A stretch of 64,000 nucleotides of DNA from Acidobacteriota bacterium (GTDB lineage Bacteria; Acidobacteriota; Thermoanaerobaculia; Gp7-AA8), in assembly GCA_019244185.1 (NCBI GenBank), contig JAFATB010000022.1:1-64000 (forward strand). The letters are read 5' to 3'. The position numbers and the translations under genes were made by a program. Below, piece by piece: positions 34,318 to 49,296 of this stretch. Positions within the stretch are counted from its first letter, which is position 1; every line of letters starts with the position of its first letter. The notes beneath the pieces are model-generated. The model had not been told where the DNA came from and made no database searches. It worked only from the letters and a program-made list of their open reading frames with translations.

Positions 34318-35022
34318 TTACATCGTCTTCTGTCCCTGCGCGGCCTGCTGCGCGGCCTTGCGCGCCTTCAGCTCCGCGAGCTCCTGCTTGGCCTGCACGT
34401 CGCCGACCTGATTGCGCAGGTTGGCCAGACGCGAGTCGAGCGACGTGTCGGAGAGCTCCTTGCCGAGGTTGGCCTCGGCGATGGTGTTCTTGATGTGCGT
34501 GCGGACGTTGTCGAGCGCGCGGACCTCGTCGTCGACGGAGAGACCGTCGAGCTGCTCCTGAATCTTGAGGCGCGCCTGCGCCGACTGCATCTTGGCCAGC
34601 ATCGAGTCGCGCTCGGCCTTCAGCTTGCGGATCTCCGACTGCACGGAGAGGAGCGACGACTTCGCGGAGTCGGCGTCGTTGCGCGCGCTCTCCATGTCCG
34701 TCTGCAGCTCGGCGAGATCGGCGTTGAGCTGGTTCTTTTTCTGGATCAGCACGACCGCGAGATCGTCCTGATTCGTTTCGACGGCGGTGTTGAGCTCCGC
34801 TTCGGTCTGCGCGAGCTCCGCCGTCGCGCTCTTGAAGCGGTCCGCGAGCTCGTCGCGCCTGCGGATGATCGCGGCGGTGGCACTCTTGAGCTTCGCGTAC
34901 TTGCCGACCATCGAGTTGATGGCGTTCTCGTACGCGATCTCCGGATGATCCTTCTCGATGTCGGAGATCCACAACGAGAGAAAACCCTTCCACAGATTGC
35001 CTAAACGTGAAAACACACCCAT
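34318..35022 (-). CDS. PspA/IM30 family protein
   Basis: A 234-residue, almost wholly helical protein of the PspA/IM30 (ESCRT-III superfamily) group. An amphipathic N-terminal helix ('[18 protein letters not shown]') of the kind that inserts in membranes precedes '[25 protein letters not shown]'. Long coiled-coil hairpin helices continue to about 200. It lacks a zinc or PspAA-like tail. PspA proteins form rods and rings that bind and stabilise damaged inner membrane. The ATG is preceded by GAGGAG. No pspF/pspB/pspC homologues are nearby; the operon's other members replace them, which is the notable feature. Confidence 0.9.
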   Translation of the reverse strand: MGVFSRLGNLWKGFLSLWISDIEKDHPEIAYENAINSMVGKYAKLKSATAAIIRRRDELADRFKSATAELAQTEAELNTAVETNQDDLAVVLIQKKNQLNADLAELQTDMESARNDADSAKSSLLSVQSEIRKLKAERDSMLAKMQSAQARLKIQEQLDGLSVDDEVRALDNVRTHIKNTIAEANLGKELSDTSLDSRLANLRNQVGDVQAKQELAELKARKAAQQAAQGQKTM

Positions 35023-35045
35023 GGTTTCTCCTCAGCTCCCCTTCG

Positions 35046-35702
35046 TCAGTTCGCCGGATTGGGCTCGTGCAGCTTCGGCGACTCGCGCACGACGCGCGCG
35101 ACGGCGTCCTGTCCGAAGAACTCGAGGACTTTCTGGACCTCGAGCTTCTTGGCGTTGCAGGACTTCATGACTTTCTGTTGTTCTTCAACGCGCTGCTGCA
35201 TGGCCGCGCGGAGATTGGCGATTTCTTCCTCGTACTTTTTGATGCGCGTCTCCGCCTCGGAGGTGATCTGCTCGGTGTCTTTCGCGCCGCCGCGGATGTA
35301 CGCGTCGAGCGCCTGCAGTTCTTCCGCGCCGGTCTCGATGATCTTCTCGATCGGCACGCCGAACGCGCGCAACGACGCCAGCACGATCTGCTTCTTGACG
35401 GCGTCCTCGGTTTCCGGCGGCAGGGAGTTGAGGAGGTCGAGCGTGCGCGAGACGCGCTGGTGCTCCTCGGCCGTGATGCCCGCGGCCTCGTAGACGCCGT
35501 CGAAGTCGACCTGGCCCGCAGGTGCGGTGGGCGGGGCGGAGGTGAAGACTTCCGGCGCCTGCGTCGCGCCCGCGTCGGCGGCGCCTTGGATCAGCGCGTC
35601 GTCCGGCGCGCCCGCGGTGCCGGCAGGGCCGCCGCTATCCGGTGAGTCCTGAACGACGAACCACCCCATGACCGTGGAGCCCCAGCTTTTTTTGTCCGAC
35701 AT
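35046..35702 (-). CDS. Uncharacterised coiled-coil protein heading the PspA operon
   Basis: A 218-residue soluble protein. Residues about 8-75 are Gly/Ala/Pro/Thr-rich and probably disordered. About 75-130 ('GVYEAAGITAEEHQRVSRTLDLLNSLP', 'KKQIVLASLRAFGVPIEKII') is a compact helical segment. The rest (140-200) is coiled coil. The ATG at 35702 (MSDKKSWG) was preferred to one four codons upstream. I recognise no family. It is the first gene of the seven-gene operon, 23 bp before the PspA gene, so it probably regulates or nucleates PspA. Its promoter shares the 35.7-35.8 kb intergenic region with BlaI. Confidence 0.75.
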   Translation of the reverse strand: MSDKKSWGSTVMGWFVVQDSPDSGGPAGTAGAPDDALIQGAADAGATQAPEVFTSAPPTAPAGQVDFDGVYEAAGITAEEHQRVSRTLDLLNSLPPETEDAVKKQIVLASLRAFGVPIEKIIETGAEELQALDAYIRGGAKDTEQITSEAETRIKKYEEEIANLRAAMQQRVEEQQKVMKSCNAKKLEVQKVLEFFGQDAVARVVRESPKLHEPNPAN

Positions 35703-35764
35703 TGCGGCGACCAAAATATAGCATGCGCCGCCGGGGCCGCTTGTTTACCGGTTGACGTTGCCGG

Positions 35765-35800
35765 TTGACGTAGTCGTGAACTACGTTTATAGTTCACGTC
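35765..35800 (+). promoter_or_regulatory. Promoter with inverted-repeat operator upstream of blaI-like gene
   Basis: CGTGAACTA (35775-35783) and TAGTTCACG (35790-35798) form a perfect 9-bp inverted repeat with a 6-nt spacer. A possible -35 TTGACG sits at 35765-35770 and a TTTATA -10 at 35786-35791 lies inside the palindrome, so a bound repressor would block polymerase. The ATG at 35802 is three bases after the palindrome and has no Shine-Dalgarno sequence, implying a leaderless mRNA. BlaI/MecI operators share the central TACTA/TAGTA-like arms. Confidence 0.6.
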
Positions 35801-35801
35801 T

Positions 35802-36203
35802 ATGAAGGCAGCCTCCAAAGTGCGCCCCGCGCTCTCCGGCCTCGAGCTCGAGGTGATGAATCTGATGTGGGACCTCGGCGAGGCGACGTCGGCGGAGCTC
35901 GTGGACGCGTTCACGCGGCGCCGGCCGCTGGCGGCGACGACGATCCGCACCGTGCTGGCAAAGATCGAGGAGAAGGGCTACGTGGAGCGCGTGCCGACGA
36001 CCGAGCGCGCGCTGCGCTACCGCGCCTCGATCCCGCGCGAGGCGGTGTCGACGCAGACGCTGCGGCAGCTGGTGGGACGCCTCTTCGGCGGCTCGCCGAA
36101 AGCGGCCATCGCGCAGCTGCTCGCGGACGAGGAGCTCGACGCCGATGAGCTGGCGGAGATTCAGAGGATGGTGAGCAAGCGGCGGAAGGAGTTGGGAAGG
36201 TGA
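35802..36203 (+). CDS. BlaI/MecI/CopY family transcriptional repressor
   Basis: A 133-residue repressor. 'LSGLELEVMNLMWDLGEATSAELVDAF' and 'LAATTIRTVLAKIEEKGYVER' form the BlaI winged helix (about 11-65), followed by the C-terminal dimerisation region ending 'AEIQRMVSKRRKELGR'. In the family, M56 proteases trigger cleavage of this repressor. The next gene encodes such a protease and overlaps by the stop codon's last base, so the pair is a standard sensor-repressor module. A palindrome directly upstream is the likely operator. Confidence 0.93.
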   Translation: MKAASKVRPALSGLELEVMNLMWDLGEATSAELVDAFTRRRPLAATTIRTVLAKIEEKGYVERVPTTERALRYRASIPREAVSTQTLRQLVGRLFGGSPKAAIAQLLADEELDADELAEIQRMVSKRRKELGR

Positions 36204-37456
36204 TGGCGACGCTGCTCGCGCAACGGCTGCTCCTCGCGTCCATCGAGACCACCTTCGCCACCTTGATCGTGCTCGCGGTGAGCGCGGTTGCGTTGCGTCG
36301 CGCGCCGCGGGCGGTGGCGCTGCTGTGGCTCGTCGTGCTGGCGAAGCCGCTCCTCACCATTGCGGGCGGCTCGTTCGTGCGCGTTCCCGTGCCGCGCGAG
36401 CTGCATGCGCCGTTGGCCGCGCGCGCGGAGGCGACGAAGGTGGTCACGCGTCGCGGTGGAGTCGCGCAGACGCGCGTCGCCACGACGACGCGGCAGCCGG
36501 CGAATGCGCTCGCGCTGGTCTGGCTCGCGGGCGCGCTCGCCGCCGGCGCGCGCTCGCTGTATCACCGGCAGCGGTTGCGGCGGATCGTCGCGAGCTCGCG
36601 TGTCGCGTCGCCGCGCATCGACGCCGCGCGTGCGGCGCTCGGAGGTTTCGCCGTCGAGGTGCGCATCAGCGATGCGCTCGATGGTCCGGCGATCGGCGGC
36701 GCGTTGCGTCCGGTCATCCTGATCCCCGCGTGGATGGACGCGCGGGCGGACGACGCGCAGCTCGCGTGGACGCTGCGTCACGAGCTGCGTCACGCCGGCG
36801 CGCGCGACACGCTGGCCCTCGCGCTGCGCGAGCTCGCGCTGATCGCGATGTGGTTCCATCCGCTGATCTGGCTCGCGGCGGCGAAGTGGGAGGGGGCGAC
36901 GGAGCGCGCGTGCGACCGTGACGTCGTGTCGAGCGACGCCGATGCCGTCGACTACGCGGACGCGCTCTACCGCACGCTGCTCCACGTGCGGCAGCAGCGA
37001 CGGCTGCAGCTCGCGGCCGGACTCTTCGCCACGCGCTCGAAGATCGGCACGCGCATCGCCGCGCTCGTCGAGCGTCCGCTCGCGCCGCGCGCGGGACGTC
37101 TCGGCGGCGCCGCCGCGTGCGCGATCGGCGCGATTCTCATCGCCGTCGGCTGTGGTCTCGCCGCGCCGCCGCGGCTGCATCACCATGGCAACGTCGAGGA
37201 GGTCTTCGACGACCATTCGTACGCGATGCAGTACGACGCCGTCATCGGCTTCGACGGCGATCGCATCGACAGCATCGCACCCGGCGGCTTCGTCGAAATG
37301 CGGGAGACGCGCGACGGCACGACGCGCACGCTGCGCCTCGACGGCACAACGAACGGCATCAGCCGCGCGTATGCGGTCGACGGCCACGATGCGCCGCCCG
37401 ATCCGGTGTTCGAGCGCGCGATGACGGTGCAACTCCGCAAATCGATGAACCGCTAA
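36203..37456 (+). CDS. M56 family (BlaR1-like) membrane metalloprotease
   Basis: A 417-residue (or 418 with GTG at 36200) membrane protease. Two N-terminal hydrophobic segments (about 9-32 and 40-58) and another at about 95-110 precede the zinc motif 'RHELRHAG' (HExxH, about residue 195), with 'MWFHPLIWLAAAKW' and 'ERACDRDVV' following, all usual for M56. A further helix at about 298-320 leads to a 100-residue extracytoplasmic tail that is not a penicillin-binding sensor domain; BlaR1 would have about 250 residues there. So it senses something else or works with a partner. It is coupled to the BlaI-like repressor gene. Confidence 0.9.
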   Translation: MATLLAQRLLLASIETTFATLIVLAVSAVALRRAPRAVALLWLVVLAKPLLTIAGGSFVRVPVPRELHAPLAARAEATKVVTRRGGVAQTRVATTTRQPANALALVWLAGALAAGARSLYHRQRLRRIVASSRVASPRIDAARAALGGFAVEVRISDALDGPAIGGALRPVILIPAWMDARADDAQLAWTLRHELRHAGARDTLALALRELALIAMWFHPLIWLAAAKWEGATERACDRDVVSSDADAVDYADALYRTLLHVRQQRRLQLAAGLFATRSKIGTRIAALVERPLAPRAGRLGGAAACAIGAILIAVGCGLAAPPRLHHHGNVEEVFDDHSYAMQYDAVIGFDGDRIDSIAPGGFVEMRETRDGTTRTLRLDGTTNGISRAYAVDGHDAPPDPVFERAMTVQLRKSMNR

Positions 37457-37503
37457 CCACTCGTAACGCATCACAACCCGCTGCAGAAAAAGGAGGCAAT
37501 CCC

Positions 37504-39114
37504 ATGCCGCTGGCGACAGCTCTGTTCGTTCTCGCTGCCACACTCTCCCAACCGGTCGTGAAGACGCCGCTCGGCGTGAAGATCGACGACTTCATGACCC
37601 GCGTGGAGCGCCTCGGCTTCAGCGGCGCGCTGCTCGTCGCGAAGGACGGCGACGTCATCGTGCACAAGGGCTACGGCAAATTCTCGATCGACACCCTCGC
37701 GCCGGTCGGCTCGATCACCAAGCAGTTCACCGCCGCGGCGATCCTCGCGCTCGAAGAGGAAGGGAAGCTGCGCACGACCGATCCGATCACGAAGTACTTC
37801 CACGACGTGCCGCCGGACAAGCAGGGCATCACGCTGCATCACCTGCTCACGCACTCCGCCGGTTTCCCCGGCGCGATCGGCGACGACTACGATCCCGTCG
37901 GCCGCGACGCGTTCATCAAGCTGGCGATGGGCACGAAGCTCGAGTTCACGCCCGGCACGTCCTACGAGTACTCGAACGTCGGCTACTCGCTCCTCGGCGC
38001 GATCATCGAGATCGTCACCGGTCATCCGTACGAGCGCTATCTGCACGACCGGCTCTTCGTGCGCGCGGGCATGCTGCACACCGGCTACGTGATTCCGAAG
38101 TGGGATCGCACGAAGCTCGCGCACGGCTTCCGCGGCGGCGAGGACGAGGGCACGTTCCTCGACCGGCCGTGGGCGCCGGACGGGCCGTACTGGCACCTGC
38201 GCGCGAACGGCGGGATCATCTCGACGCCGGCGGACATGTACCGCTGGAGCCTCGCGCTCGACGGCGACAAGGTGCTGAGCGCGGCGTCGCGGAAGAAGCT
38301 TTTCACGCCGTACGTGCGCGAGGGCAACGCGCCGAGCTCGTACGCGTACGGCTGGGCGATCTATCCGCTGCCGAACGGCCACACCATCGTCATGCACAAC
38401 GGCGGCGACGGCACGTTCGCGGCGGACTTCCGGCGCTACGTCGACGACGGCATCGTCTACTACATCACCTCGAACGTCAGCGAGCGGCCGTCCATCGCCG
38501 TGAGCAAGTGGATCGGACGCCTCGCGACGGGACAGGGCGACGTGCCGATGCCGCCGAAGGTCAAGACGTTGACGAAAGAGGAGCTGCACAAGTTCGAGGG
38601 CACCCGCGACGGCATGCGCTTCACCGCCAACGCCAACGGCAGCGTGACGGCCGAGCCGCTGACGGCCGAGGCGTTCGCGCGGCTCGCGCCGTCGCCGGGA
38701 GCGCGGGCGCCGATGCTCGCGGAGGCGACGGAGCACGCGAAGGCGGTGATCGACGGGATCGTCGCGCGCGACTACAAGCCGCTGCAGACGGCGTTCGGCG
38801 GCGGGCGTTCGCTCGAGGAGATCACCGCGCGGCAGACGCGGGCGCGGCAGGAGCTCGAGTCGAAGTACGGCGCGCTGAAAGGCGCGACGATCGTCGGCAC
38901 GCGCGTCGAGCGGCAGGATCTGGCGACGGTGGTGCGGCTCGACTTCGAGCGCGGTGCGTCGTACGTCGTGCTCATGTGGGGCGGGCCGAAGAACCTGGTC
39001 GGGCTCCGGCTGGTGGACGAGATGCCGGGCTCGGTGTTCTATCCGGTCTCGGCGACGCAGCTCGCGTCGTACGACTTCACGACCGGCGAGACGCTGACGC
39101 TCGATCTTCCCTGA
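37504..39114 (+). CDS. Serine hydrolase, class C beta-lactamase-like
   Basis: A 536-residue exported protein. The N-terminal hydrophobic stretch of about 16 residues ('MPLATALFVLAATLSQ') looks like a short signal. The beta-lactamase/penicillin-binding fold has its motifs in order: SxxK as 'SITK' (about 69-72, following 'APVG'), YxN as 'YSN' (about 158-160) and the third-box-like 'HNGGDGT'. An unassigned C-terminal domain of about 180 residues lacks catalytic motifs. Such enzymes are often esterases or D-amino-acid peptidases rather than antibiotic-hydrolysing. Because it follows BlaI/M56 by 48 bp with AAGGAGG before the ATG, it is a likely regulated target of that module. Confidence 0.9.
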   Translation: MPLATALFVLAATLSQPVVKTPLGVKIDDFMTRVERLGFSGALLVAKDGDVIVHKGYGKFSIDTLAPVGSITKQFTAAAILALEEEGKLRTTDPITKYFHDVPPDKQGITLHHLLTHSAGFPGAIGDDYDPVGRDAFIKLAMGTKLEFTPGTSYEYSNVGYSLLGAIIEIVTGHPYERYLHDRLFVRAGMLHTGYVIPKWDRTKLAHGFRGGEDEGTFLDRPWAPDGPYWHLRANGGIISTPADMYRWSLALDGDKVLSAASRKKLFTPYVREGNAPSSYAYGWAIYPLPNGHTIVMHNGGDGTFAADFRRYVDDGIVYYITSNVSERPSIAVSKWIGRLATGQGDVPMPPKVKTLTKEELHKFEGTRDGMRFTANANGSVTAEPLTAEAFARLAPSPGARAPMLAEATEHAKAVIDGIVARDYKPLQTAFGGGRSLEEITARQTRARQELESKYGALKGATIVGTRVERQDLATVVRLDFERGASYVVLMWGGPKNLVGLRLVDEMPGSVFYPVSATQLASYDFTTGETLTLDLP

Positions 39115-39117
39115 GAG

Positions 39118-39168
39118 GATGCGTCCCGGCCGATGTGAGCGGCCTCGGCCGGGACGTGAGGACGCATC
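39118..39168 (+). terminator. Terminator-like two-part hairpin after hydrolase gene
   Basis: GATGCGTC (39118-39125) pairs with GACGCATC (39161-39168), and CCGGCCG (39126-39132) with CGGCCGG (39146-39152). The right side carries an asymmetric bulge. A related GATGCGTC-type sequence is in the hairpin at 42892. Confidence 0.5.
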
Positions 39169-39212
39169 GGCGTCCGGCTGCACGAATCCTGCAACGTTGC
39201 GCTCGGTCGCTC

Positions 39213-42200
39213 ATGCCGCTGAATCAGGAACTCCTTCAGGACGAAGGCCGGATCGCCGCGCTACGCCGCTATGACATTCTGGGCGCGCGCTCGGACCCGG
39301 CATTCGACGATCTCACGCGGCTCGCGGCGCAGATCTGCAGCACGCCCGCCGCGGGGATCGCGCTGGTGGACGTCGACCGTCAGCTCTTTCTGTCGGAGAT
39401 CGGCATCGGCATCCGCGAGGTGCCGCTCGACCGCGCGATCTCGATCTTCGCGCTCGCGGAGGAAGACGCGCTGGTCGTGCCCGATCTCGCGGAGCACGAG
39501 GTCTTCGCGTCGCGGCGCGATCCGCGGTTCCGCTATCTCGCCGCGGTGCCGCTGCGGACGCCGGACGGCTACGCGATCGGCGCGCTGACCGTCATCGACG
39601 TCGTGCCGCGCCTGCTCAGCCATCAGCAGCTCGACGCGTTGCGCGCGCTGGCGCGGCAGGTGATGACGCAGCTCGAGCTGCGGCGGACGCTCGCCGAGCG
39701 CGAACGTTCCGCGGCCGCGCTGCGCGAGAGCGAAGAACGGTTCCGCGCCGCGTTCGAGCACGCGGTCGTCGGCATGGTCCTGACGGGCGGTGACGGCCGC
39801 GTGCTGCGCGCGAACCTCGCGTTCCAGGCGATCGTCGGCCGCACGGCGGACGAGCTGATCGGACGCGACTCGTACGACTACACGTATCCCGACGATCGCA
39901 ACGCGAACGTCGAATGGATCCGCAGCGTCGACACGGAAGAGATCAGCCACGCGACGTTCGAGAAGCGCTACGTCCGCAAGAACGGCGAGGTCGTGTGGGC
40001 GCGCGTGCATCTCTCGCCGGTGCGCGACGCCAGCGGCGATGCGCGCACATTGCTCGCGCTCGTCGAAGACGTCACCGAGCAGCGGCGCACCCGCGACGCG
40101 CTCGTGGAGACGCGGCGCCGCCTCGACTCCGCGCTGATCGCGGGTGAGGTGGCGACGTACGAGTGGAAAGTCGACAGCGACCGCCTCTGGGGCGACGCGA
40201 ACTTCGACCGCTTTTTCGGCGTCGCCCGCGACGCGGACGGCACCGCGCCGCTCGCGCGTTTCGTAGAGGCGATTCATCCCGACGACCACGCGCTCGTGCA
40301 GCAGAAGATCGCCCGGACGCTCGAAACGGGCGAGGAGTATGAGGCCGAGTACCGCATCGCCAACACGGCGGTCGAGCGCTGGGTCATCGCGCGCGGCCGC
40401 GTCACGTCCGATCCGAGCGACGGCACCCGCCGCTTCCACGGCGTCGTGCTCGACATCACCGCGCGCAAGCAGCTCGAGCAGGAGCTGGCGCGGCGCACGA
40501 ACATCTACGAGTCGATCCTCTCCGCGACCGACGACTTCGCGTATCTCTTCGCGCTCGACGGCACGTTCCTCTTCGCGAACCGGCGCCTGCTCGAAGTGTG
40601 GGGCAAGACGCTGCCCGAGATCGTCGGCGCGAGTCTCTACGACCTCGGCTATCAGGACTGGCACGCGCAGATGCATCTGCGCGAGCTGCGCGAGGTCATC
40701 GAGGAGAAGCACGCCATCACGGGCGAGGTGCCGTACATGGCGCCCACCGGCATCTTCGGCGTGTACGAGTACATCTTCACGCCGGTGTTCAACGAGCAGG
40801 GCGAGGTGGAAGTCATCGCCGGCACGACTCGCGACGTCACCGAGCGCAAGCGCGCAGAAGAGGAACATCGCAAGCTCGCCGAACAGCTGCGGCTCGCGCT
40901 CGACGCCGCGAAGATGGGCTGGTGGCAGTACGACCTGAAGACCGGCCGCGTGACGTGGGACGACCGCGTGCGCGAGCTGTACGGCGTCGATGCGAACGTG
41001 CAGGACTACGACGCCGTCCTCCACCACATGCACCCCGACGACGCGAAGATGGTCGACGCCGCGCTCGCCGCCGCGACCGATCCGCGCGATCCGCGGCCGT
41101 ACGACGTCGAGTACCGCCTGCTGCTGCCCGACGGCGGCGTGCGGTGGATCGCGTCGAAGGGCCAGGCGACGTTCGAAGGCGAAGGGGAGGAGCGTCACGT
41201 CGCGCTCTTCGTTGGCACGGCGCTCGATGTGACGGAGGCGAAGAACGCGCAGGCGGCGCTGGAAGCGAGCGAGGCGCGCTTCCGCCGGCTCGCCGACGCG
41301 ATGCCGCAGCTCGTCTGGACCGCCGACGGCGACGGCGCGATCGATTACTTCAACCGGCCGTTCCTCGAGTACACCGGCATGAGTGCCGCGACCGCCGACG
41401 CGGATTTCTGGAAAGACGTGCTGCATCCCGACGACTTCCCGGCCATGGCGAAGGCGTGGCGCGAGTCGGTGCGCACGGGCGCGCCGTTCGAAACGGAGTT
41501 CCGCATGCGCCGGCACTCCGACGGCGCGTACCGCTGGTTCTTCGCGCGCGCGTTGTCCGTGCGCGACAGCGCCACGGGCGAAGTGCGGTGGTTCGGAACC
41601 AGTACCGACGTTGACGATCAGCGCCGGCTGCTCGAAGAGAACCAGCGCCTCCTCGGCTCGGAGCGCACGGCGCGCGCCGATGCCGAGCGCGCCAGCCGCA
41701 TGAAGGACGAGTTCCTGGCCACGCTCAGCCACGAGCTGCGCACGCCGCTCAGCGCGATCCTCGGCTGGAGCCAGATCCTCGCGTCGGGCGATACGAGTCC
41801 GGAGGAGCTGACCGAGGGCATCGCCGTCATCCGCCGCAACGCGCGCGTGCAGGCGCAGATCATCGAGGACCTGCTGGAGATGAGCCGCATCATCTCGGGC
41901 AAGATCCGGCTCGACATCGAAGAAGAGCTCGACGTGCGCGATGTGATCTTTGCCGCGATCGACACGGTGCGTCCGGCAGCGAATGCGAAAGGCGTCGAGA
42001 TCGTGACGTCGATGGACGAGGGGTCGCAGCGCATCACCGGCGATCCGAACCGCCTGCAGCAGGTGTTCTGGAACCTGCTCAGCAACGCGGTGAAGTTCAC
42101 GCCGAAGGAAGGACGCATCGACGTGCGGCTGCACGACCGCACCTCTCACGTCGAGGTCGAAGTGGCCGACACCGGCGAAGGGATCTCTCCCGATTTCCTG

Positions 42201-42833
42201 CCGTACGTCTTCGACCGTTTCCGCCAGGCCGACGCCGGCACGACGCGCCGCCACGGCGGCCTCGGGCTCGGCCTCGCCATCGTCAAGCAACTCGTCGAAC
42301 TGCATGGCGGTTGGGTGCGCGCGTCGAGCGGCGGAGCGGGACGCGGCGCGACGTTCTCGGTGACGCTGCCGCTCGTGGCGGCGAAGCAGAATGACGACGA
42401 CCTGCAGCGCGAGCGCAAGCCGGAGAGCCGGCGCACGACGCTCGGCGGCGATCTGAGCGACGCCATCGGCGGACTGCGCGTGCTCGTCGTCGACGACGAG
42501 CCGGACGCGCGCGACGTCGTGCGCCGCGTGCTCGCCGACTGCGGCGTCGCGGTCACGACCGCGGCGTCGGCGGAGGAAGCGATCGCGCAGCTCGAGCAGC
42601 AGGCGTTCGACGTGCTCGTCAGCGACATCGGCATGCCGGGCGAAGACGGCTACTCGATGATCCGCCGCATCCGCGAGCGCTGGCCGTCGCTACCCGCCGT
42701 CGCGCTCAGCGCATACGCGCGGCCGGAAGATCGCGAGAAGGCGATGCGCGCGGGCTATCAGATGCACATCGCCAAGCCCGCGGAGCCGGTGCAAGTCATC
42801 GCGGCGGTGGCGTCGCTCGCGGATCGCGCGTAG
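39213..42833 (+). CDS. Soluble hybrid histidine kinase: GAF, five PAS, HisKA, HATPase, REC
   Basis: A 1,206-residue cytoplasmic sensor with no transmembrane segment. Domains: GAF about 15-155; PAS/PAC units at about 175-290, 300-415, 425-545, 550-680 and 690-810 (each ending in a 'DVTE'/'DITAR'-type PAC tail); HisKA with 'SHELRTPLS' (phospho-acceptor His about 840); HATPase_c about 945-1055 ('NLLSNAVKF', 'DTGEGISPDFLPYVFDRFRQ', 'GGLGLGLAIVKQLVELHGG'); and a C-terminal receiver about 1087-1203 with phospho-Asp about 1138 in 'LVSDIGMPGEDGY'. No output regulator gene is adjacent, so the partner is unknown. The ATG at 39213 starts right before a GAF-like helix; the frame upstream overlaps the hydrolase gene and is shadow. 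Confidence 0.92.
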   Translation: MPLNQELLQDEGRIAALRRYDILGARSDPAFDDLTRLAAQICSTPAAGIALVDVDRQLFLSEIGIGIREVPLDRAISIFALAEEDALVVPDLAEHEVFASRRDPRFRYLAAVPLRTPDGYAIGALTVIDVVPRLLSHQQLDALRALARQVMTQLELRRTLAERERSAAALRESEERFRAAFEHAVVGMVLTGGDGRVLRANLAFQAIVGRTADELIGRDSYDYTYPDDRNANVEWIRSVDTEEISHATFEKRYVRKNGEVVWARVHLSPVRDASGDARTLLALVEDVTEQRRTRDALVETRRRLDSALIAGEVATYEWKVDSDRLWGDANFDRFFGVARDADGTAPLARFVEAIHPDDHALVQQKIARTLETGEEYEAEYRIANTAVERWVIARGRVTSDPSDGTRRFHGVVLDITARKQLEQELARRTNIYESILSATDDFAYLFALDGTFLFANRRLLEVWGKTLPEIVGASLYDLGYQDWHAQMHLRELREVIEEKHAITGEVPYMAPTGIFGVYEYIFTPVFNEQGEVEVIAGTTRDVTERKRAEEEHRKLAEQLRLALDAAKMGWWQYDLKTGRVTWDDRVRELYGVDANVQDYDAVLHHMHPDDAKMVDAALAAATDPRDPRPYDVEYRLLLPDGGVRWIASKGQATFEGEGEERHVALFVGTALDVTEAKNAQAALEASEARFRRLADAMPQLVWTADGDGAIDYFNRPFLEYTGMSAATADADFWKDVLHPDDFPAMAKAWRESVRTGAPFETEFRMRRHSDGAYRWFFARALSVRDSATGEVRWFGTSTDVDDQRRLLEENQRLLGSERTARADAERASRMKDEFLATLSHELRTPLSAILGWSQILASGDTSPEELTEGIAVIRRNARVQAQIIEDLLEMSRIISGKIRLDIEEELDVRDVIFAAIDTVRPAANAKGVEIVTSMDEGSQRITGDPNRLQQVFWNLLSNAVKFTPKEGRIDVRLHDRTSHVEVEVADTGEGISPDFLPYVFDRFRQADAGTTRRHGGLGLGLAIVKQLVELHGGWVRASSGGAGRGATFSVTLPLVAAKQNDDDLQRERKPESRRTTLGGDLSDAIGGLRVLVVDDEPDARDVVRRVLADCGVAVTTAASAEEAIAQLEQQAFDVLVSDIGMPGEDGYSMIRRIRERWPSLPAVALSAYARPEDREKAMRAGYQMHIAKPAEPVQVIAAVASLADRA

Positions 42834-42891
42834 CAGCGCGCGCGACGTTCCCCGCAAGCGCAGCGCGAGCAGAAGGGCGCGAGCTCGCCGC

Positions 42892-42924
42892 GGTCCCGAC
42901 GGATGCGTTGCATCCGCCGGGACC
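42892..42924. terminator. 15-bp hairpin between convergent genes
   Basis: GGTCCCGACGGATGC (42892-42906), loop GTT, GCATCCGCCGGGACC (42910-42924), with one mismatch. It separates the histidine kinase from the convergent ExeM-like gene. No T-run is present. Confidence 0.6.
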
Positions 42925-42941
42925 TGGCGTTGAAGGCGAGA

Positions 42942-49058
<6,117 letters not shown>

Positions 49059-49196
49059 GGAATCCACCCCATCCTGAATTTGGTGTCGCGGAGCGCAGGA
49101 GCGTCCCGCGGGCAATGACTATTCGGTGAGACCGTTGATGCGGCGACTTTAACACGCGTCGCGGCGGCGGCACACGTGAATTCGGTGTGCAGACGC

Positions 49197-49224
49197 TTGA
49201 CAACGGCGGGGTGGATGTTAGTAT
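49197..49224 (+). promoter_or_regulatory. Predicted promoter for the NTF2-FN3 gene
   Basis: TTGACA (49197-49202) and TAGTAT (49219-49224) are separated by 16 nt, followed at once by the palindrome TTACGTAA (49225-49232). The next ATG is 49297. The other half of this divergent gap must serve the ExeM-like gene. Confidence 0.5.
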
Positions 49225-49296
49225 TTACGTAATTAAGTAGAAGCTGCACCGGCCACGGCGGCCGTGCCCTGTCCTCATTCCCCGAAAGGATCCCTC

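Noticed and set aside
6187..35022. A functional link between the Vps62-family protein and the PspA/ESCRT-like operon because of the Vps names
   Set aside because: Vps62 is not an ESCRT-III or Vps4 component and the two loci are 21 kb apart; the shared prefix is coincidental.
39261..42305. A 1,014-codon minus-strand frame opposite the histidine kinase gene
   Set aside because: No recognisable domain, Arg/Val/His-rich; the plus strand has GAF/PAS/HisKA/HATPase/REC motifs throughout.
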